A stretch of DNA of 64,000 nucleotides, taken from the NCBI RefSeq assembly GCF_932294415.1, contig NC_065538.1:48646843-48710842 (forward strand). Reading direction: 5' to 3'. Positions 22,362 to 35,100 of the stretch are shown here, piece after piece (within the stretch, counting starts at the first letter, position 1; every line of letters starts with the position of its first letter). Position numbers and translations under genes: made by a program. A model generated the notes under the pieces. It had not been told where the DNA came from, did no database searches, and saw only the letters and a program-made list of their open reading frames with translations. The stretch comes from Quercus robur. Its lineage: Eukaryota; Streptophyta; Magnoliopsida; Fagales; Fagaceae.

Positions 22362-23529
22362 TATTATTATTTCTTGAGATTAACTATTAGATTAAGAATT
22401 TTGAATCCTAATTAAGTTAGGATTTCTAATTTATATATTGAGATTTTTTTTAGTGTATTCTTATATATTCCTACCACAAGTTTTTTTTTTTTTCTCGGCT
22501 TCTTCTTCTTTTTTTTTTTTTTTTTTTAATGATAGAAAGTAGAAATGATACTTATTATTCTAATAAATTCTCTCCCCCATTATCAATAATTCTCCTTCTC
22601 TCATAATTTCTATGTTGCTTAGAAATTTAACACAATTGCAAGTATGTATTTCTTTTCTTTGTTTTTGTGTGTTGTTTTTTTTTTTTTTTTTTTTTTTTTT
22701 CGTGAAGGTTTTCTTATGAGTCATAAAGGCAATTTTAAATTTATGAAATCAATTATATAAACCCATATAAATATTTACACTTTATCTATTTATTATTTAA
22801 GAATTATCAAATTTTGTATTCCCTCCTACAAGGGTTTCATCTTTTTATTTCAGTTGATTTGTACTGGTGTTATGTTTATATGTGCTATATTACATTTTTA
22901 TTTTTATTCAAAGTGTTAAAATCTACTTTAAAAGTTCAAAATTTTAATTTAATTATATTATTGAAATAATTATTTTTTTTAATTTACATATACTTTTCTA
23001 TTAAGCCATGCATCACACATATATAACACTAATTAAAATTAAAAAGTGAGAGTAGTAAAAAAAATATTATAAGATAAAATGGGGTAATTGCAAAAAAAAA
23101 AAAAAAAAAAAAAAAACCCAAAGAAAAACAAATTTGTAGCTTAAAATTCCAACATGATGGATGAATATTGAATACTGGCCCATCCCTCCACCATTTAAAA
23201 CATTCCCACCTAACCTCACCCGCTTCTTCAACTCCCGTCAAGAACACCTCCCAATCATAATTCAAGAAACTGGAAGTGATACTCCACCTCTAAGAAGCAC
23301 GCGTGCGCGTGGGGGCACTGAACAATGAGGTCTCTGTTGCTCTGTCCCCGCGCGCACCTTGTTTTCTTTCTCAAGTTTTAAAGTCCCATCTGCTTCAATC
23401 GGTCCACCACCACCACCTCCACCTCCACCACCACCACCACTCTTCAATCTTCATTACTCTCAATTTCATTTACTTTTCAAAATATAGTGCGTAAGAGTGA
23501 GAGTGAGAGACTACAGAGGTTTCTTTCCC
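22362..23529. other. Intergenic region and 5' flank of the first 14-3-3 gene
   Basis: AT-rich with long T runs (22678-22700) and an A run (23093-23116). Closer to the gene it becomes GC-richer. A CCA/CCT trinucleotide tract (23403-23441) lies in the probable 5' UTR of the 14-3-3 gene. Confidence 0.55.
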
Positions 23530-26500
23530 ATGGCGTCCACCAAAGAAAGAGAGAACCACATCTACATGGCTAAGCTTGCCGAGCAAGCTGAGCGCTACAA
23601 CGGTCTTTTTTTAACACACTCTCTCTCTCAAAGCTTAGCCATTATGATTATACTCTGTTGAGCTTTTAAACTCAAGGTTTTTTAAACTTATCTTATTTCA
23701 CTTTGAAAAAATGAATGCAGATATGGTGGAACAGATGAAGAAAAGGGTGACGAAGAGCGCTGAACCCGGCATGGAACTGAGCGTGGAAGAGAGGAACCTG
23801 TTCTCCGTTGCGTACAAGAACATGGTGGGAGCTCGCAGAGCCTCGTGGAGGATCCTATCCTCGCTCGAGCAGAAGGAAGAATCGAAAGGGAACGATCAGA
23901 ACCTGAAGCGGATCAAGGAATATAGGCACAAGGTCGAGTCCGAGCTCTCTGACATTTGCGCCGACATCATCTCCCTCATCGACGATCATCTCATTCCGGC
24001 TTGCTCCACCGGAGAGTCCACCGTCTTTTTCAACAAAATGTCAGTGGATTGGGGTTTTTACTTTTTATTAAGGGTTTATGGTTTTATTTTTTATTTTAAT
24101 GTTTGTTTTGGGGCGTGGTTGCAGGAAAGGGGATTATTATCGGTATTTGGCGGAGTTTAAGGCTGGTGATGAGAAGAAAGAGACTGCTGATCTGTCAATG
24201 AAAGCTTACCAGGTAGGTAATTATGTTGTTTTGGTATTGTATGCTATTGGTTTTGAGTTTTGAGTTTGTTAAAGTAATTATTCAATACTTTATAGTCGGG
24301 TTATACTAATTAAATTCATGGTGACATAAAAAAAAAGAGTACCACGTGAAGAAGGGGAGAAATTATTAGGTTCATCGGGAGGATTGCTGAAGTGATCCTC
24401 TCAATCAATGAAATAATGCTACTCATGCAAACGTATGAGATAGATTCCTAATCAGCACAAGAATTGAAAATAAAAATCCAGTTTTTATTGGTTAGAAGGA
24501 CCAAGAGGACCACTTTAGTAATTCTCCCAGTAAACACAATAATTTCTCCGTAAAGGGAGTGATGGGGTACATTTTGTGAGTACTTAATAATTTAGAAACT
24601 GCTAAAGTTACTACAATTTTAGTACATGAGCTTTACAAATTGAGTTAGGCTTGGGTTTGATGCATCTAGCGCGTGCGTTGGACCTGTTGGAATGATGACA
24701 TGTGGCCAAAAAGGGACATGTGTCACCATCGTAATGGGCCCAATGCTTTGCCATTACAAATTATTGTGAAAATTAATGTGATTGGTGAATTTCAAAAAAA
24801 TAATAATTGAATGTCAGAATTACTATATAAGATTGGTGACACATTAGTTTGTAAAACAATGTGGTAAAATTTGAAGTATTTTTTAACAGAAATAATTTCC
24901 CCTTTTTGTTTGTTTGTTAAGAGTATTTAAGAGAGTGTAGAGAAAAAAAAAGAAATCGAAGCTAAGAATTCTGGATTTCTCTTTATATAGAATCAAACGG
25001 AGGATTAGTGTTTTGATTTTAATGGGTGTCTGAAATTGCAAACGCAAAAAAAATTCAATTGTCTGGTCTGTTATTTAAATATGGGTGTTGTCTTGTCTAA
25101 GACAAGCTCTTGTTGGATTGGAATGAGCTGTAGCTAAAGTTCTACATGGAAACATTATGATGTTATCAAGTTAATAATAATGAGTAATTTATAAGCCAGA
25201 CTTGGTTATTGATTGTGTTAGGATGATGAGTATTTTCTGCATTTCTTGACATGATAGACTGTAGTATTTTTACTTGTGCATTGTGCCCATTTGATGTTAT
25301 TTGTTGACTGAACAGATCATGCTGTTTGTTGAATTTCTTTTTTACTACTTATGACCTTTCATATAATATTCAAATTTTGCTTTTGACCCTTGTCATTTAT
25401 ATATCGACTGTTGGGTGCTGAGAAAAGTAGAGAGATCTTCAAAGGATTGTACTAGTTTAGTGGACATAAACTATCAGCTTGTGTAGAATGCTATTTTGGT
25501 TTTCCAACTTTATTCATTTTAGTTGGTTCAGTCTGTACACTTACTTGTGTATTTCTTTTTGCAGGCAGCTTCTACTACAGCAGAAGCTGAATTACCTCCT
25601 ACACATCCCATCAGACTGGGTTTGGCCTTGAATTTCTCTGTATTTCATTATGAAATTATGAACTCTCCTGAAAGGTATGCATATCCTTTCCTTTTTTGAT
25701 ATTTATTTATTGGTAAATTACTTTGTTTTTGTTTAGAGAGAGAGAGGGAGAAAGAGGGAGATGATTTACTTGTTCTTGCATGTTAATTTTTATCCCAGGG
25801 CTTGTTACCTGGCAAAGCAAGCCTTTGATGAAGCTATCTCGGAGTTGGATACTTTGAACGAGGAATCTTACAAAGACAGCACTTTAATTATGCAGCTCTT
25901 GAGGGATAACCTCACATTGTGGACTTCTGACATCCCAGAGAATGAAGGTAACTTGTAGATCTTTGTAGGATAAATCAATCTTGCCTAGAATTTTACTCTT
26001 GATAAAACTTTAGTGACAACCATTAAATAATTTCAGTTAACATCAGTTGGGTAAATGAATCAATCTATATATGTTAATGTGACAAAGAGGCTGGGTTTTG
26101 TCTATCATTTTTTAGTTTCCATGACTTGAATATTTATGTTAAACAGATCTAACAATTTTTTAGTTGAACAGTAGTGACATTGTCTGGAGGTAATGCAAGT
26201 CTTGGAGTCAAATTGAACATGAGATCTCAAGAAGGTACAAAATGTTTAAAAAACGGAAGGAAGGAAAGTAGCCTTTTAGATTCGGATTCAAAAAACATGC
26301 ATTTGATATTACAGGTCCTATAAAATTAATCAAAGAGGGTCTTTTTAAGGAAAGTAATAATTAGATTATAGTTTAGAGAAGGACCAGAGAGGAGGTTTTT
26401 TTTGGGGGGGGGGGGGGGGGGGTGTGTGGGGATGGTAGCAGTTTTACAAGCGATGATAATTTCTTTGATGCCTTTTTAGAGCAGATTGAGGTGGATTCTT

Positions 26501-27808
26501 TGCTCCCAACCTGTGTTTGAAACATGTTCATTGTGTTAGGTAAAAAATGTCAGGTTTTGACCCTTTAATCTATTATTATAGTTTTCATCTCTATCATATC
26601 GTTAATTTCAGCTTTTAGTGGACAATATAAGTACAATATTCCAAATTTTATTATATGCTTGGAATTTGGAAAACATGACATATCAATATAGTTGTTCTGT
26701 TTTATTAGTGGATTATGTACCAAAGCCACTTAATATAATTATTTGCACGGACAGAACTATGCTGAATATGAGACTGTGTTCCCATGTAAAGATTTGAAAG
26801 TTTACCACCTTATGGATGTCACAAAGATTTTCTTGAAGATGATCATGTAAATTTTTCCCCCTCCTTTTGAGAGGTTTATATGTTTTGCTTTCCCAACTTA
26901 TCGAGTCCATTTTAGGAAGTCTGCCACAATACTTCTTGTTGTATTTGTTGGTGTGACATGTTGAATACCATTTCTAAAGAGTATACCTTTCAAGGTGGGT
27001 TGGGATTATGCTTAATAGGTCTCATCTAGAGGTAATTAGCCCCCCCCCCCCCCTCCCCCTCTTTTTGGAGGCTGATTTCTAGACTTGAACCCGCAATCCA
27101 ACACTTTGCATTGGGTATCATCCAAAATGAGTATATTGGATTAGTCTTATTTTGTCATGGAGAGCTGGTCAGTTATGTTTGAAATGTGATCAGGTTGGTT
27201 GGTTTATTTGTTTTTTTGGGTCCGTCAGTTGTTTTGTGGGGGGAATTTGTTGGTTGAGGAAAACCAAGAGAGTTGAAAAAAGCTAATCTTTATTCCATAA
27301 GTTTTTAAAAAATGACATAAGATATTTTTGCTGTATTCCTGGATTTTAGAATGATTTTTGGAACCAATCATCTACAAGGAATGAATTTAGGTTATGCATA
27401 TTGCATGAAATAGATGATTGATTTGGATACTTGGATGAATAATCTCTTAATTCTGTCAATATCTTATGGAACTGTGATTTGAACTTGGTCTCTCTCTCTC
27501 TCTCTGCCCTTTTTGTTCCAAATCCTCTATTGTCTGTTCTGTTTGCTCTCCTGTCAGGTCCTTTCATGCGACCTTCGTGAAAAGATCAAATATTAGTGGG
27601 TTCGGTTAATGTGTGCACATACATTAACTATCTATTTTGGAAAAGTTTTTATGGAGAATTGAAAAAATTGTCAAAATAACTAATTACTTTTTTGTTTTTC
27701 TATAAAAGGTTTCTTAAAATGGTTTACTAATATGTGCTCTATACATTATTAAATCTCAATATTAATTATAGGATTTACTAATCTATTAGTAAAAAATTGA
27801 TAGTTTTA

Positions 27809-27839
<31 letters not shown>

Positions 27840-28098
27840 TGAAAAAAAAAAAAAAAAAAAACTGGACATATCTGCTAGTTTTGGCTGAGTTGGTATTTTT
27901 ATTGTTTTTGGTATTGCAGTAGAAGAAGGCCAAAAGCTGGACATATCTGCCAAAGTAGGTGCAGGTGAAGATGCAGAGGTAGCTTTATTTACTTATTTGA
28001 CAACTGTTTTGTTATATTTTTTTAATTTTTTGAATTTTTTTCTTGGTATTTTTTTTTTTTGAACTCTATTTGTTTATAAATTTATTCTTTGGCAGTGA
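23530..28098 (+). CDS. 14-3-3 protein, epsilon-group type (copy 1 of a tandem pair)
   Basis: Exons: 23530-23602, 23721-24039, 24125-24212, 25565-25674, 25799-25947, 27920-27978, and a last exon whose first codon is the stop (28096-28098). They total 266 codons plus stop, with all introns GT...AG and phases preserved. 14-3-3 proteins are dimeric cytosolic/nuclear adaptors that bind phosphoserine/threonine motifs. Visible hallmarks are the amphipathic groove residues (AYKN near 55-58, ARRASWR near 62-68, GDYYRY near 133-138) and the C-terminal signature [21 protein letters not shown]. Compared with copy 2 it has a four-residue insertion before helix B ([14 protein letters not shown]) and [11 protein letters not shown] where the family signature is RNLLSV.YKN[VI]. 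The early intron after residue 24 is characteristic of epsilon-group plant genes. Introns 3 and 5 are long (1.35 and 1.97 kb). Confidence 0.9.
24356..24549. repeat. MITE in intron 3 of 14-3-3 copy 1
   Basis: Imperfect terminal inverted repeats (ggagaaattattaggttcat at the left; inverse of aacacaataatttctcc at the right) extend about 45 bp and include the gtggtcctc/gtgatcctc block. It is absent from the equivalent intron of copy 2, so it was inserted after the gene duplication or lost from copy 2. I could not settle the target duplication. Confidence 0.6.
26404..26422 (+). repeat. Poly-G run in intron 5 of 14-3-3 copy 1
   Basis: A run of about 19 G, at the same relative place as a poly-G run at 34729-34747 in copy 2. 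Exact lengths are unreliable in assemblies. Confidence 0.7.
27030..27110 (-). repeat. Probable truncated tRNA-derived SINE in intron 5 of 14-3-3 copy 1
   Basis: Read on the minus strand it has a box-B-like gcgggttcaagtctagaaa followed by cagcctcc, as in plant Au-like SINEs, then a G-rich run. The homologous intron of copy 2 lacks it. Box A is not visible, so it is only a fragment. Confidence 0.4.
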
Positions 28099-28117
28099 AC
28101 TGAAGCCGGCAAGGACC

Positions 28118-28249
28118 GGACTGTTTGGTAGAGGAATTTAAGAAATGTTGTTTGGATGTTTTTGATATACGTGTGGGTGAAAAAGTGTGTTGAAATGTGT
28201 ATAAAATTGTTTAAAATGTGTGTTAGAACTTGCTCACCAAACAGAGTCC
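28118..28249. repeat. Small MITE in the 3' UTR of 14-3-3 copy 1
   Basis: A 132-bp element with ends ggactgtttggtagagg and ctcaccaaacagagtcc (inverted). It lies 20 bp after the stop codon and is absent from copy 2. No target duplication could be recognised. Confidence 0.5.
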
Positions 28250-28449
28250 TACTAAAGTGATGCCTACCCAAGTGCTAAAGTCTTGGGCGCATTTACTCTC
28301 TGGCTGCTCTGTGTCACAAGGGAAATTTTAGTTCTATCACTCTTTTATTGTTGTGGGTTTTTATCTTCATGATTGTTGTTTTTCTTTGGATTGTCAGCTT
28401 GTTGGCTTAATCTGAAGGATTTTAAAGGTTTCTTTAGGCCTATGGTGTG

Positions 28450-29113
28450 TCGCCATATAACTATATATACCATTCTTTTCCTGGGCTACAACACGTTTAA
28501 AATTACAATAATGAGCCTATGGTGTCTAAAATATTCTCATATACCAAAAATACTTCAATTTCCGTCATAATCAACACGCTATATCAAAATCCATACAAAT
28601 CCTATTGCCTTTGAATTTTGACAAGTACTTGTGTAAGAAGAAACCGTGTGATGCATAATGAATTTGGTTGTCCAGGGTAGGCTTTCGGCTATTGGCAAAT
28701 ATCTAGGTTCGTCGGCAAGACAATTTAGATTGTCTGTCTGTGTCAATTCGTATTTTATATGCAAGATATTAGACCCGGGCACGTAACTTGTTTCAACTCA
28801 AAGAATATAAACATGTATGGGAAGGAGATTTTTCGATTTGTGATAAAATTGGACCCTCTTAAAATGATGGGTTTTACAAGGAAAAATAAATACATGAGAT
28901 GGAATGATTTGTGGTGTATAAAGTGAAATATAAAAAGTGGGACAAAATAATGAGTTTACAAGGAAAGTAAAATAAATACATGATTCAGTATAATTGGTGA
29001 AGTATAAAGTGGAACACAAAAAGTAGAATATAGTGTTTTTTTTTAGATATAAGATACCTCTGTTTTATTTAAATAGAGGAAAATATGCTACATAATAGTT
29101 ATGGTGGAAGAAT
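28450..29113. other. Intergenic AT-rich stretch; no gene
   Basis: Two near-repeats around 'aaatacatgagatggaatga' and 'aaatacatgattcagtataa' (28887 and 28975), with nearby tataaagtg(g)aa. Otherwise nothing is recognised. Confidence 0.5.
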
Positions 29114-29312
29114 AATGCTAGAGGAACAAACTATTTTACAAATTGTTGATGTGTTGAGTGATTATTATTATTATTATAATTTTGAGAATGAGTTGAGTAG
29201 TTATTGGTAAATGAAAAAGTGATATTAATGATGGGTCTAGATAAAAACCAATAAAAAGTTGACTACATCAACATTTTATAAAAATGTTGTAAAATAATTT
29301 GTACCTATAATA
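29114..29312. repeat. MITE with ~40-bp imperfect TIRs
   Basis: Left aggaacaaactattttacaa and right (inverted) aggtacaaattattttacaa; both arms continue into gttgatgt. No coding content. Confidence 0.5.
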
Positions 29313-29619
29313 TTATAAACAGTGGAATTGACCGTGGAAAAAGAGGAAAAATAGAACATAGAATTTTATATACTTTTTTTATTTTTTTTATTTTTATAAT
29401 CGAATTTTATATACTTGTTTCAACTCAAAATATAAAAATGGGCCTGCCTAGTGCCGTACACGTCATTTAAAAAAAAAAATTATTAACCCATTCACACATG
29501 AGTTGACTTATTTCTCTCTTTTTCTTTTTTGATAAAAAAATATAATTATTTATTTATTTATTTTGGATTTATAGTAAATATTTAATTTATGGGTCATGTT
29601 AACAAGTACTCTTAGAGTA

Positions 29620-30699
29620 TGGGTGTCAATGTTCAACCCAACTCGCGAACATGACACGAACCTAACACGGTTTTTTTCGGGTTAGGGTTGGGCCTTAATG
29701 GGTTTGGGTTATAAACGGGTCGACCCGAAAGTGACACGATAAGAAATGTATCATAAGCGGGTCAACCCGCGTAACCCGCAATAGACACGTTTGACACGCC
29801 AATTTATTTGTGTTAAACCCGAAATGACCCACTTAACACAACCCGTTTAACTCGTATAACAAATAAATAATTATTTTATTTTAGATTTTTCAAATATCTT
29901 TTATATCCAACATATATTTTAAAAGTAAGTAATTACAAATGAGAAAGGTAATCTTATTTGTTTCATTAGTTATTATTACTCTTACATTATTATTATTTAG
30001 TTCTTGTAAAACTGTTGAGGCATGATCATATTTTGTAACTACTAATACTTTTTTTTTTTTTTTTTTTTTTGGCATAGAACTTGTACAAATGAAATTGGAT
30101 GAGCTTGTGGAAGATGTTATGAACTTGGACATCAACAAAGAATCTATGGATGATAATCGTGGTCATAGTCAGGATTAGTCTATTAGTTGCTCAAATTCTT
30201 TCAATATTGATACTTAGCATTTGGCGAGTTCTAAGGATATTATATTTTTGTTGAACTATGTTATTTTATTTTTGTTAAACTATGTTATTTTGAATTTGGG
30301 TTGAAGAGTTGCGCTTCTTTTGGAGTGTAAAGAACTTATTTCTAGATGAATGTTATATTTTTATTGAACTATATTATTTTGAATGTGGGTCGAAGACTTA
30401 AAGTGTATGCATTGGTTTTTGGGATGTAAAAAAAAATAATTTATAGATAGATGTTATATTTAATATTATGTAGATTGAAATGGGTTGTGTTACATTCGTG
30501 TCAACCCAACACGATTCGTTTATTAAACGTGTCAAATGGGTTGGGTCAGGTCAACCCGCCTTATTAACAGGTCGGGTTAGGGTTGAAGGATCCTGACACG
30601 ATTATTAAATGGGTCAGGTTAGGGTTGAGCCATTTAGTCTAATACCCCTACCTCGACAAGACACGAACCCGACACGCTAACCCGAATTGACACCCCTAT
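29620..30699. mobile_element. Non-autonomous DNA transposon with GGGTGTCAAT ends
   Basis: The left end is tgggtgtcaatgttc and the right end the inverse of ataggggtgtcaattcggg. Both flanks carry an identical cttagagta (29611-29619 and 30700-30708), an 8- or 9-bp target duplication as in hAT or Mutator elements. Subterminal sequence is rich in gggtt/aaccc and gacacg words on both sides. A short open fragment near 30080-30177 (KLDELVEDVMNLDI) has no recognised homology. No transposase is present. Confidence 0.7.
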
Positions 30700-30708
30700 C
30701 TTAGAGTA

Positions 30709-32136
30709 ATGGTTAATAAATTATATGAGGAAAGTATTAACACAACTTTTATAGAAAATATAAATAGCTGACCGAAAAATTAATTGTTTTATCATTTCCT
30801 TATAAAATGATTCTAAAAATAATTCATAAGCCAATACTTTTAAGATATTTATTAATATTTACCTTCATCAATTTATAAAACAACCATTATAAAGTTTAAA
30901 ATTTTAAAATTTTATTGTACATGAGAAGACTGATGAAACCACACATTATCAAACCACTGTTTTGTTTCTTGTGCTTCTAATTACCGAATCTACATATTTT
31001 ATTATTTAATAAATAACCTACTTAATTGCATAAAGGTTCATGCCACTACTAAATTATGGGTAATTCAAACAAATAAAATTATTTAGTACTCAAAACACTT
31101 TTTTTTTTCCTGTGCATCTCATAAATTTAATTAATGAAATGCACGAGAGCAACATTTTGCCTTACTACATTCAAAATTAGGAAAATGGCACTGTCATCCG
31201 TTTTGATTATGATTATTACTTCTTTCATCTAATTAGAAATAAGACAATAACTTACACCTAATCTCTTCTTAAATGACACTCACCTTTCTTACAATGCAAG
31301 CTATTTAAATTGACATTTTCTGAAATGCAAAAATTTAAGCATCAATTGACTATACGTTCACCTTAGAGGAGGTCAGTAAAAAATAATTTACATTTTAAAT
31401 GAGGTGGAAATCTTATTCAAACTAGAAGAAAGACAAGTTTAATAATGAAAATTTAAGGCAAGGTTAATGCAAATTACCCATTCTTTTTGCTAAATACAAA
31501 ATGGAGCAATTTTCTATTCAAACTTATAAACCTATGGTAGATTTTTTGTTTTATTAGGCTAATTATTGTTATACACAACTTATAAAATGGTGTATTGAAA
31601 ACATGATTTCAGATATAACTGTAAAATGAGAAAATAAAAAACAGGATTTCATAATTTTAAATGAAATCAACACGAACATGATTTCAGTTTTTGTGTTCAC
31701 ACTGATAATCATTAATTAATTAAGGAAAAATTTTATGTATGCCCCAATCCCATTAATTTATAAAATATTTTTATTTTATAAATTAATTATAGAATAGAAA
31801 AAGATAAAAGCAACTTACTTCTTTTTTTTATTTTTTTTTTACAACTTTCTATATTCCCCATTAAAATAATGTTAAATTTTTTTCTAAAATAATATATTTT
31901 CTTGCCACCCCATTAATTAATACATATTTGCGCTTCTCTTTCCTCTCACCCCGGCGGTCAACGCGCGTGGGCGAGTGAGCATCAAAGTCTCTATTTGTCG
32001 GGACACGTCCTCCTCAACCCACAGAAACAGTTTCAGACTTTACTCTCTTTTCTCTACTTTCATTTCTTTCTTCATTTCATTTCATTGCATTTTATTTGTG
32101 TGGTTGAGACTGAGACTAGAGACTGAGAGATTAGCC
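30709..32136. other. Intergenic AT-rich region and 5' flank of the second 14-3-3 gene; no other gene
   Basis: No coding region is seen. Just before the gene the sequence becomes C/T-rich (31930-32100), probably promoter and 5' UTR. Confidence 0.55.
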
Positions 32137-35100
32137 ATGGCGATCGATAAAGAAAGAGAGAACCACGTCTACATAGCCAAGCTTGCCGAACAGGCCGAGC
32201 GCTACGACGGTCTTTCTCTCTCCCTCTCTCAAACCTTCTTCTTCTCTCTTTCTTTTTTTCCCTCTGTTTGGTTTCCGAGAAAATCGATGGAGTGAAAAAG
32301 CTTAATATGATGTCTGAGCAATTTTCTCTTTCCTCTTCTCGGTTCCCGATTAAATGTCTAGTAGTATTTTACGTTTGTTAATTTCTCCTTTATTTTCTCG
32401 GCAGCCAAACATGAATGTTTTTGAAAAATTTAATATGCAGAAATGGTGGATGCGATGACGAAAGTGGCGAATATGGACGTGGAACTGAGCGTGGAAGAGA
32501 GGAACCTACTCTCCGTTGCGTACAAGAACGTGGTTGGAGCTCGCAGAGCCTCGTGGAGGATCCTATCTTCGTTGGAGCAGAAGGAGGAGTCCAAAGGGAA
32601 CGATCTGAACGTGAAGCGGATCAAGAATTACAGGCACGAGATCGAATCCGAGCTCTCCCGAGTTTGTGCCGACATTATCGCCCTCATCGATGAGCATCTC
32701 ATCCCCTCTTGCTCCGTTGGAGAATCCCCTGTCTTTTTCTACAAAATGTCAGTCAATTAGGGTTTCTAATTTAGGGTTTGATTTTTTTAGGAATTAGGGT
32801 TTTGCTTCTTACTTTTTATGTTTATGTGCTTTTTTTGGTCGTGGTTGCAGGAAAGGGGATTACTATCGATATTTGGCTGAGTTCAGGGCTGATGATGAGA
32901 GGAAAGAGACTGCTGATCTGTCAATGAAAGCTTATCAGGTTGGTAATTTTGTTTTGGTTTTCTATGCTACTAGTTTTGGGTTTCAGTTTGTACTTTTTTT
33001 TTTTGATAATTTGATAGTTGGGGGTGTGAAGATTTGAACTTTTGTATAACCAACCAGTTGAGCTACAAGGCTCTTGGGGTTGAGTAATGATTAAGTACTC
33101 TAAGAGAGTACAAAGACATAGTATTCCTTCCTCTGGAGTAACAGTGGGCTCTACTAATTAAATTCATCGTGGTTTCCATCTTCATATGAGAGGAAAGAGT
33201 ACCAGGAGTACCTAATAAATTTCTCACTTTTATACTTGTTAAGAGTGTGTAGAGAAAATAAAAGAAATTAAAAGCTATCAATTCTGGACTTCTCTTTATA
33301 TGGATTTGAATGAGGGATTAATATTATGATTTTAACGAGTGTCTGAAAAATGCAAACATATTTGACTGTCTGGTCTGTTATTTAAACTTGGGTGTTACCT
33401 AAGAAAAGTTCGTGTTGGATTGGGATGACTAGTAATGCTCTAACTAAATTTCTGCATTGAAAACATTACATGGTTATGAAGTTAATAATAATGAATAATT
33501 TGTGAGCCAAACTTGGTAATCGATTGTGTAAGGATGATGAGTACTGTGTATTTCTTGACATGGTAGAATTGTGTGCTTTTATTTGTTCATTGTGCCTATT
33601 TGATGTTATTTCTTTCTCTTGACCAAAGAGTTCATGTTGTTTCTCAATGTTTTTCTTATTCCTTTTCATGTAATTTAGAAATTTGCTTTTAACCAGTCAT
33701 CTTGGGTGATGACTGACGAGAAAAGTAGAGAGTATCTTCAAAGGGTTTTACTGGTTTAATGGACATAAACTATCAGCTTTATGCTGTAGAATGCTAATTT
33801 GTTTGGGTTCAATCTGTTCACTTGTTGCATGTTTCTTCTTTTAGGCAGCTTCTACCACAGCAGAGGCTGAATTACCTCCTACGCATCCCATCAGATTGGG
33901 TTTGGCCTTGAATTTCTCTGTATTTTATTATGAAATCATGAACTCTCCTGAAAGGTATGATGGCATCCTTTCCTCTTTTGTAATTTATTTATTGGTAAAT
34001 TGTTTTGGTTTTGAGAGAGAGAGAGAGATGATTTACTTGTTATATTTTTTATCCCAGGGCCTGCGCCCTGGCAAAGCAAGCTTTTGATGAAGCTATCTCA
34101 GAGTTGGATAGTTTGAGCGAAGAATCTTACAAAGACAGCACGTTAATCATGCAACTCTTGAGGGACAACCTCACGTTGTGGACTTCTGATATCCCAGAGA
34201 ATGAAGGTAACTTTTAGATCTTTTAGGATAATTAATCTAACCTAGAATTTCACTCTTGAAGAAACTTTGGTGACAACCGTTAAATATCTTCAGTTACTTG
34301 GATAATTAATCTATATATGTTGTATTGACAAAGAGGCTGGGATTTGTCTATCATTTTTGCATTTGTATGACATGAATATTTATGTTACACAGATTCAACA
34401 GTTTTTTTAGTTGAACAGTGTTGACAATGAGTTACACATGACATTATCTGGAGGTAAAGTCTTGGAGTCAAGTTGAATATGAGATCTCAAAAGGTTACTT
34501 AATGTTTTGAAGATGGAGGAAAGTAGGAGAAGACTTCTAGATACAGATACGGAAAAATCCATCTGTTATTACAGGCTCCTGAAATGAATTTTTAAAGTTG
34601 AGTACTGACTGTACTGTTCAGTTACGTTCATGCCTTGGTGAATATTAATCAAAGATGTTCTTTTTAAGGAAATTAATAATTGGATTATTGTTTAGAGAAA
34701 GATGAGAGAGAAGAGTTCCTTTCTTGAGAGGGGGGGGGGGGGGGGGGTGAGATTGGTATGAGTTTTACAGTCGTGATAATTTCTTTGATGTCTTTTTAGA
34801 GCAGATTGAGGTGGATTCTTTGGTCCCAACCAGTGTTTGAAACATGTGCATGGTATTGGGTAAAAAATATCAGATTTTGACCCTTTAATCGATTATATTG
34901 TCGTTGTCATCTCTATGTTATTGTTCGTTATATTTTTTTCATTTAAGATAGTATGAAGTTTTAATTGTTCAGCTTCTTGTGGATATTTTTTTATTGGTAA
35001 CACATGAACCCAGTGGGTCTTGAACCCACGACCTCTCTCTCCACTTAGTACTTGTAAGGGCAGGAGGTGCTACTTGAGCTAGAGCTCACTGGCAAGTTTT

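Noticed and set aside
23262..23447. Minus-strand ORF with a poly-glycine run
   Set aside because: It is the complement of the CCA/CCT repeat in the 14-3-3 5' UTR.
32415..32693. Alternative-frame ORFs over 14-3-3 exon 2
   Set aside because: They are frame shadows of a clearly conserved exon.
33000..33070. Possible tRNA gene on the minus strand
   Set aside because: Box A and a weak box B are present, but there is no cloverleaf acceptor stem and an A-rich tail follows, so a SINE fragment fits better.
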